From Corythucha ciliata (lineage: Eukaryota > Arthropoda > Insecta > Hemiptera > Tingidae), in contig CM075941.1 in the NCBI GenBank assembly GCA_038030265.1, positions 37,696,164 to 37,760,163 on the forward strand: 64,000 nt of DNA, read 5' to 3'. Shown piece by piece: positions 60,185 to 64,000 of this stretch (position 1 is its first letter; every line of letters begins with the position of its first letter). The notes under the pieces were generated by a model. It had not been told where the DNA came from. It saw only the letters and a list, made by a program, of their open reading frames with translations, and did not search any database. The translations under genes were made by a program, and so were the position numbers.

Positions 60185-60310
60185 TTCAGCAAAGCTGTAA
60201 ACCACGGCAAGGCTTCAACCACAAAAAAAAGTATATGTAAAAAAAAAGCCAAACCACACAGTTAAGCTCCAAACCCCAGCGAAAGTCTATACCACAGTAA
60301 AGCTCGAGCT
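60185..60310 (+). repeat. Short imperfect tandem repeat
   Basis: 'ccacagttaagctccaa' and 'accacagtaaagctcgag' units of 25-30 bp. The motif 'ccacagtaaagctccaa' also occurs at about 51073. It borders the truncated copia element. Confidence 0.6.
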
Positions 60311-60918
60311 CACTCACTTTGGAATCGTTTATCTCCTGAAAAACAAAAGTGAGGCATGCGAGAAGTTTAAAAATTATGTCGCTCTTGTTGAGGCCAGATT
60401 CAACCGGAAAATCGAAAATCTTCGATGTGACAACGGGAGCGAATACACATCTGACTCATTTAAGAAGTTCTGTGGGTCTAAAGGGATCAATATTCAATAC
60501 ACTGTTGCCCGGAATCCTAAGAAGAAAGGAGTAGCGGAAAGGTACAACCAAACGATTTTGGACATAGCGAGATGCGTTCTATTTGTTGGTCAACTCGGTA
60601 AAGAAATGTGGGGTGAAGCCGTGCTTACATCAGTTTACCTCGTCAATAGATTTCTAAGCAGAGCACTACCAAATGAAGTGACACCAGCTGAACTTATGGT
60701 ACGGTTTTAGACTAAACCTGGGAAAATTACGAATTTTTGGTTGCCCAGCGTACGCCTCGATTGCAAAAGAAGATAGGTCCGGGAAATTGGACCCACGGTA
60801 AAAAAAAAAAATGTACCACGCCGCCCACGTCGGGTACTTTGACAACGGTTATCGGCTCCGGGATCCATCTAGGAGGAAGATCGTCAGTTCTAGGCATGTA
60901 CGTTTTGATGAGCATTGA
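60311..60918 (+). pseudogene. Copia integrase fragment
   Basis: Open from about 60312 to a stop at 60708. It shows LRCDNGSEYTSDSFKKFC (catalytic Asp), a KKKGVAERYNQ segment (catalytic Glu) and then MWGEAVLTSVYLVNR. After a +1 shift at about 60715 the frame reads KLRIFGCPAYASIAKEDRSG, meets a stop at 60799 within an A run, then continues VGYFDNGYRLRDPSRRKIVS and HVRFDEH before another stop near 60916. Two of the three acidic catalytic residues are visible. The first, together with the zinc-binding part, lies in the missing 5' portion. Confidence 0.88.
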
Positions 60919-60926
60919 AAGGACCT

Positions 60927-61987
60927 GGGGGGTGATTCTGTAACTTGCAAAATTTACGTGACGTAAAACGGAAGAACGGCGAGGGGAGGTGCCTCGTTGC
61001 CATGGTTTTTACGATGCCTAGTGAATTAAACTGGCTGCCGCGGCCAGGCCGCTTAGTGCAAGGGAACCCTAATTTCGCGTTTGAAACTTCCCTGGACCGC
61101 TATCATCAAACTCGACACCGCTTTCATTTTTTTTTTTAAATTTATTTTAAACTAACATTGCCAGTTGAAGCATGAGAAGAAGGGTCTGATGTATGAGGGG
61201 GGGATTGTGCACCTCTGCCTCGTCGTGTCTGGGAAGGGAAGTCTCTTGCTTGAACTAAATGAGTTGGCATGTGCGAGATTTTGAGTTGATCTCGTTGAAT
61301 TCCCAACCTTTTCCCTTTCACGTTTAAAGGCACGATTCTATTTTGGGGCAATTACAAAGCTCTTCGGTAATTAATTAGTAGTGTATCACTTATCTCCCTT
61401 CGTGCCACGAGCCACCAAGGAAGGAAAGCAAAGTATAAATTCATCTATCGTCGTCATCTGTAACCATTGAGGCGAGAATAGGATCACTCGTCACTAATAT
61501 CACACATACTTTGAATTCGCGCCTTTAACTTTTCGAGACGAGACCGAGACCGAGAAGAGACCGACTTTTCATGATCGAGACCGAGACCAACCCCTCATGA
61601 GCGAGACCGAGACCACTCAAGTCTCGTCTCGGTCTCGTGCATGACTTGCGCTGGACCCAGTACATTATTAATTGTTATTGGGTTGTGATTTTTGAGAAAT
61701 CATAAACTTCAATTTCAAAATTAACTTGCACTGCTGCTCTAGGGTGAACAATCGGGAGCAAAGGACTGCTGGTAACGTTAGTCTCCACCCCTCCTGTCCG
61801 ATGGACAAGGGGAAATCTGCGGCACCTATAGTAAAGTTTAGTCACCTTGCGCGAGAATGAGTGGTCTCGAAGAAAAAATAATAAATTCTTAACAAATGTG
61901 TGGAAAAACCAAGGAAACGGGGTACGTCCTCGTCCCCTCCTTCCCAGTTACGACACGTAAATTTTGCAAGTTACAGAATCACCCCCC
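60927..61987. mobile_element. TIR element nested in copia
   Basis: Left end GGGGGGTGATTCTGTAACTT and right end, inverted, GGGGGGTGATTCTGTAACTT. The following 'gcaaaatttacgtg' also pairs, and looser pairing continues to about 95 bp. Copia coding sequence resumes directly on the right. Internal sequence has no transposase that I recognise and includes a GAGACC tract. Target duplication unclear. Confidence 0.85.
61530..61650. repeat. GAGACC hexamer tract with inverted end
   Basis: 'gagacgagaccgagaccgag' and further copies, ending in the inverse 'tctcgtctcggtctcgtg', so the tract can fold on itself. It lies inside the nested TIR element. Confidence 0.85.
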
Positions 61988-61989
61988 AG

Positions 61990-62717
61990 AACTGGATTAT
62001 CACTCTTGTGCAAGTAGAAGCACCTGAATCGCCTAAAACAAATGGTGTAACTGAAACAACATCGATCGAGACTGATGATTCGCCAACGTCAGATGATGGA
62101 GAAACTATTCGTCGTAGCTCTAGGAATCGTCAACCGCCATCATATCTTGATGACTACGAACTAGTAGCCTTTTTTTCCGGAGTAGGTGTTCCTGAAACTT
62201 ACGAGGAGGCCATTGTTTTGGGAAATGGCTGGGACGCCTCAATTCACGCCGAATTGGATACTCTGAAGAGAAATTGGACTATTGAGAGCTCGTGGACGAG
62301 CCGAATGATGAGCGAAAAATCATCGAATCTCGATGGGTATTCGTCGAAAAGGTGTCCGAGAGCGGAAAAGTCAAAAAGGCCAGATTGGTTGCTCGCGGAT
62401 ATCAACAACCACGATAGGAAGATGAAGATATCTATGCCGGATGGCCACGCTCTGCATTCTTCTGACGCTCGCTGTTAAAAGTGACATTCGCTAATTGGAC
62501 GAGAAGTCAGCGTTTCTGAAGAGTCCATTGAACGAAGAGGTTCTGATGTGGCCTCTTGATGGAATGAACTACCCTCATGGGAAGGAAAGTTAAAGATGAA
62601 AAATTTGAAATCCGTTACGTGTCAACTCATGAGCAAGTGGCAGATGGCCTCACTAAAGCCCTGAATGTTTGCAAATTTAATGAATTTATGAAAAATTTGG
62701 GAGTTTGTGTTTGTTAA
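61990..62717 (+). pseudogene. Copia linker, RT start and RNase H end
   Basis: The linker contains RRSSRNRQPPSYLDDYE, then PETYEEAI and HAELDTLKRNWTIE, the entry to the RT domain. After a frameshift near 62290 the frame reads SRWVFVEKVSESGKVKKARL and VARGYQQP, then a stop. A third frame gives DEKSAFLKSPLNEEVLMW (first RT Asp). At about 62586 the sequence jumps to YVSTHEQVADGLTKALNV, the C-terminal end of copia RNase H, and stops at 62715-62717. So the RT palm with its YxDD box and most of RNase H are deleted. Confidence 0.88.
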
Positions 62718-62807
62718 TTCGGAATGAAATGAATCGCAGGAGTGGGCGGGGATGTTGATGACAATCCATGTTGTCTCTAGGCCCTCACATTGTAACATAT
62801 CATATGT

Positions 62808-62816
62808 TTATATAAC
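62808..62816 (+). promoter_or_regulatory. TATA-like box in LTR
   Basis: TTATATAAC lies about 55 bp into the LTR, a plausible position for the U3 promoter. Confidence 0.5.
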
Positions 62817-62864
62817 CTTGCATCGTTGTTCGGAAGTCGTTTGCTCAGTATCATGTATTGCTTA

Positions 62865-62870
62865 AATAAA
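62865..62870 (+). terminator. Poly-A signal in LTR
   Basis: AATAAA lies about 55 bp downstream of the TATA-like box and 47 bp before the LTR end, as expected for an R-region polyadenylation signal. Confidence 0.6.
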
Positions 62871-62917
62871 GTTACCGTTTTTCTCGATTTACTCGTTTGC
62901 TTTACGCTTTTCTGTCA

Positions 62918-63230
62918 CGAACAATAGCTACAAGTGAGGTAAATGAAAACGTTGGTCCAAACCACTATTGGTTTTTATTTCGGCATAGCACTTTCGCCTT
63001 ACGCCATTCTCAAGTCAATGCGAGCCTTGTATTCACCACTTCCTCCACAAAGCGACTCACACTGTGAGAGTCAAGAGCGAAAATGGTTTTCTAGAGTTTT
63101 TTAGTCAGCGAAACCCCGGAAATTAATTTTTTATTTTGTAAAAACAAGCTAAAATCTGGTTTTAGTGCCAAAAGTCAGTGTAATCGGTCTCTGAATCTGT
63201 CCACCCAGTGAAATTAGTTTCCTGGCAACA
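62918..63230. other. Degenerate R4-like sequence after the LTR
   Basis: Non-repetitive at first, then 'gcgaaaccccggaaattaat' and 'cagtgaaattagtttcctgg' resemble decayed R4 units. No gene. Confidence 0.4.
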
Positions 63231-63860
63231 AAAACCCATAAAAAATTGGTTGTTCATATAATTGACAAGTTTCCTAAAAAAAAATTACAATTTCCGCATA
63301 AAATCGGCAATTTATACTAAAAATTTTATGTTTAAAGCCCAAATAAACAATCGTCAATAACTATACTAACAAGAATCACCGAAAGGACAATTGGCGATCA
63401 ACAAGGACAAGTGCCATGGGTCAATAAGATAATAAGATAATAAGATCCAAAGACCAAGAATGAAACTATTGCTGATAAGTTACAATTTCCCCATAAAACT
63501 CACAATTCCTAAAAAAAATTACGATTTCCTCTTGAAATTCACAATTTACTATTCAAACTAACAATTTCCTTATAAAATTGAAAATTCTCTAAAAAAAACA
63601 GCAATTTCTGCATGAAATTGACCATTTCCGTATGAAACTGACGATTTACTAATGAAATTGACACCTTTCAAACTGAAAATCTCCTCATAAAATCAATTTA
63701 AGGTCATAAGCTTAAGATTTCTCATAATATTTCAAGTTTTCTCATAAAACAGATAATTTCCTTTTGGAATTGACGACGTTTTTTTTTGTGAAACGGACAA
63801 GTTTTTTCTCGAATAGATAATTTCACTATAAAATTGCCCTTGTTGGAGGCGTGTGGCATA
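63231..63860 (+). repeat. R5 short-period array
   Basis: About 28 imperfect units of roughly 21 bp of 'ataaaattgacaatttcctc' type, for example 'gaaattgaccatttccgtat' near 63615. A non-array insert at about 63340-63475 includes three 'aataagat' repeats. Confidence 0.8.
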
Positions 63861-64000
63861 AATTGTCCCCTTGCCGTGGCATTTCACGTAAATTTTGCCT
63901 TATAGGGCCGAATACCGTGTGTGATTCCCCGAATGTTGCGTTTTGCCCACCGCAATGCCCACAATAATTTCGCGAATGAGTTATTACTGGGTGTGCCGCG
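63861..64000. other. Window end, degenerate repeat
   Basis: 'gtggcatttcacgtaaattt' and 'gcccacaataatttcgcgaa' look like decayed R-family units. It runs off the window. Confidence 0.35.

Larger units (their letters stand above)
60311..62917 (+). mobile_element. Defective Ty1/copia retrotransposon, 5'-truncated, with nested insertion
   Basis: In order: the integrase core, the end of the integrase, a nested 1.06-kb TIR element, the integrase-RT linker, the start of RT, an internal deletion, the last 40 residues of RNase H, a polypurine tract (GCAGGAGTGGGCGGGGA, 62736-62752) and a 3' LTR. Gag, protease and the 5' LTR are missing. The integrase-before-RT order identifies copia rather than gypsy. 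Several frameshifts and stops show that it is dead. Confidence 0.9.
62753..62917 (+). repeat. Copia 3' LTR
   Basis: Starts TGTTGATGACAATCC right after a polypurine tract and is taken to end at TCTGTCA. At about 165 bp it is short, but short LTRs are common in copia elements. It contains a TATA-like box and a poly-A signal. Without a 5' LTR in the window the right border is a best guess. Confidence 0.7.

Overview
The window looks like AT-rich, gene-poor nuclear DNA from an animal, most likely an arthropod. Reading both strands I find no complete host gene, no rRNA and no tRNA. The only sequence with protein signatures comes from dead transposable elements: a Ty1/copia retrotransposon (60.3-62.9 kb), a non-LTR (LINE) reverse transcriptase fragment (31.7-32.4 kb) and a Tc1/mariner-type transposase remnant (41.0-41.4 kb). 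Spliced elements, TA-bounded mariner-type ends and several classes of miniature inverted-repeat elements (MITEs) fit a eukaryote. I cannot name the species.

By eye about a quarter of the window is short-period minisatellite DNA. I separate six families: R1 (GCGAATAGTCAGTTTTGCCA..., about 30 bp), R2 (GCGAAATTGCAAGTTTCGGG..., about 31 bp), R3 (GCGAATTAGCGTTTTTCTCA..., about 30 bp, the most abundant, on both strands), R4 (GCGAAATTGGCTTTTTGAGT..., about 30 bp), R5 (ATAAAATTGACAATTTCCTC, about 21 bp) and R6 (GGTAAAATCGTCAGTTTTGG, about 20 bp). R1 to R4 share a GCGAA-(A/T) core followed by a T run and have nearly equal unit length, so they look like diverged relatives.

The central observation is that several arrays are the interior of mobile elements. 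Four elements have CAGTG-type (hAT-like) ends and near-perfect 8-bp flanking direct repeats: X1 (923-2280), X3 (3963-6229), X4 (11193-14668) and X2 (11304-13335), which is nested inside X4. X1 and X2 share both termini in opposite orientation. Their interiors are mostly R2 and R3 units, and no transposase is visible.

Layout: 0-6 kb, R1/R2 arrays and X1/X3. 6-9 kb, non-repetitive. 9-20 kb, R2/R3 arrays, nested X2/X4 and a cluster of TIR elements at 15.6-19.0 kb. 20-30.6 kb, mostly non-repetitive with one R3 array and a foldback element. 30.6-32.6 kb, R3/R4 plus the LINE relic. 32.6-37 kb, non-repetitive. 37-42.4 kb, R3 arrays, an inverted second copy of the 16.1-17.5 kb composite, and the mariner relic. 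42.4-45 kb, two small palindromes. 45-47.1 kb, R3 and R1. 47-49.8 kb and 52.8-58.5 kb, non-repetitive. 58.5-60.3 kb, R4 with a strong hairpin. 60.3-62.9 kb, the copia relic split by a nested TIR element. The end holds R5.
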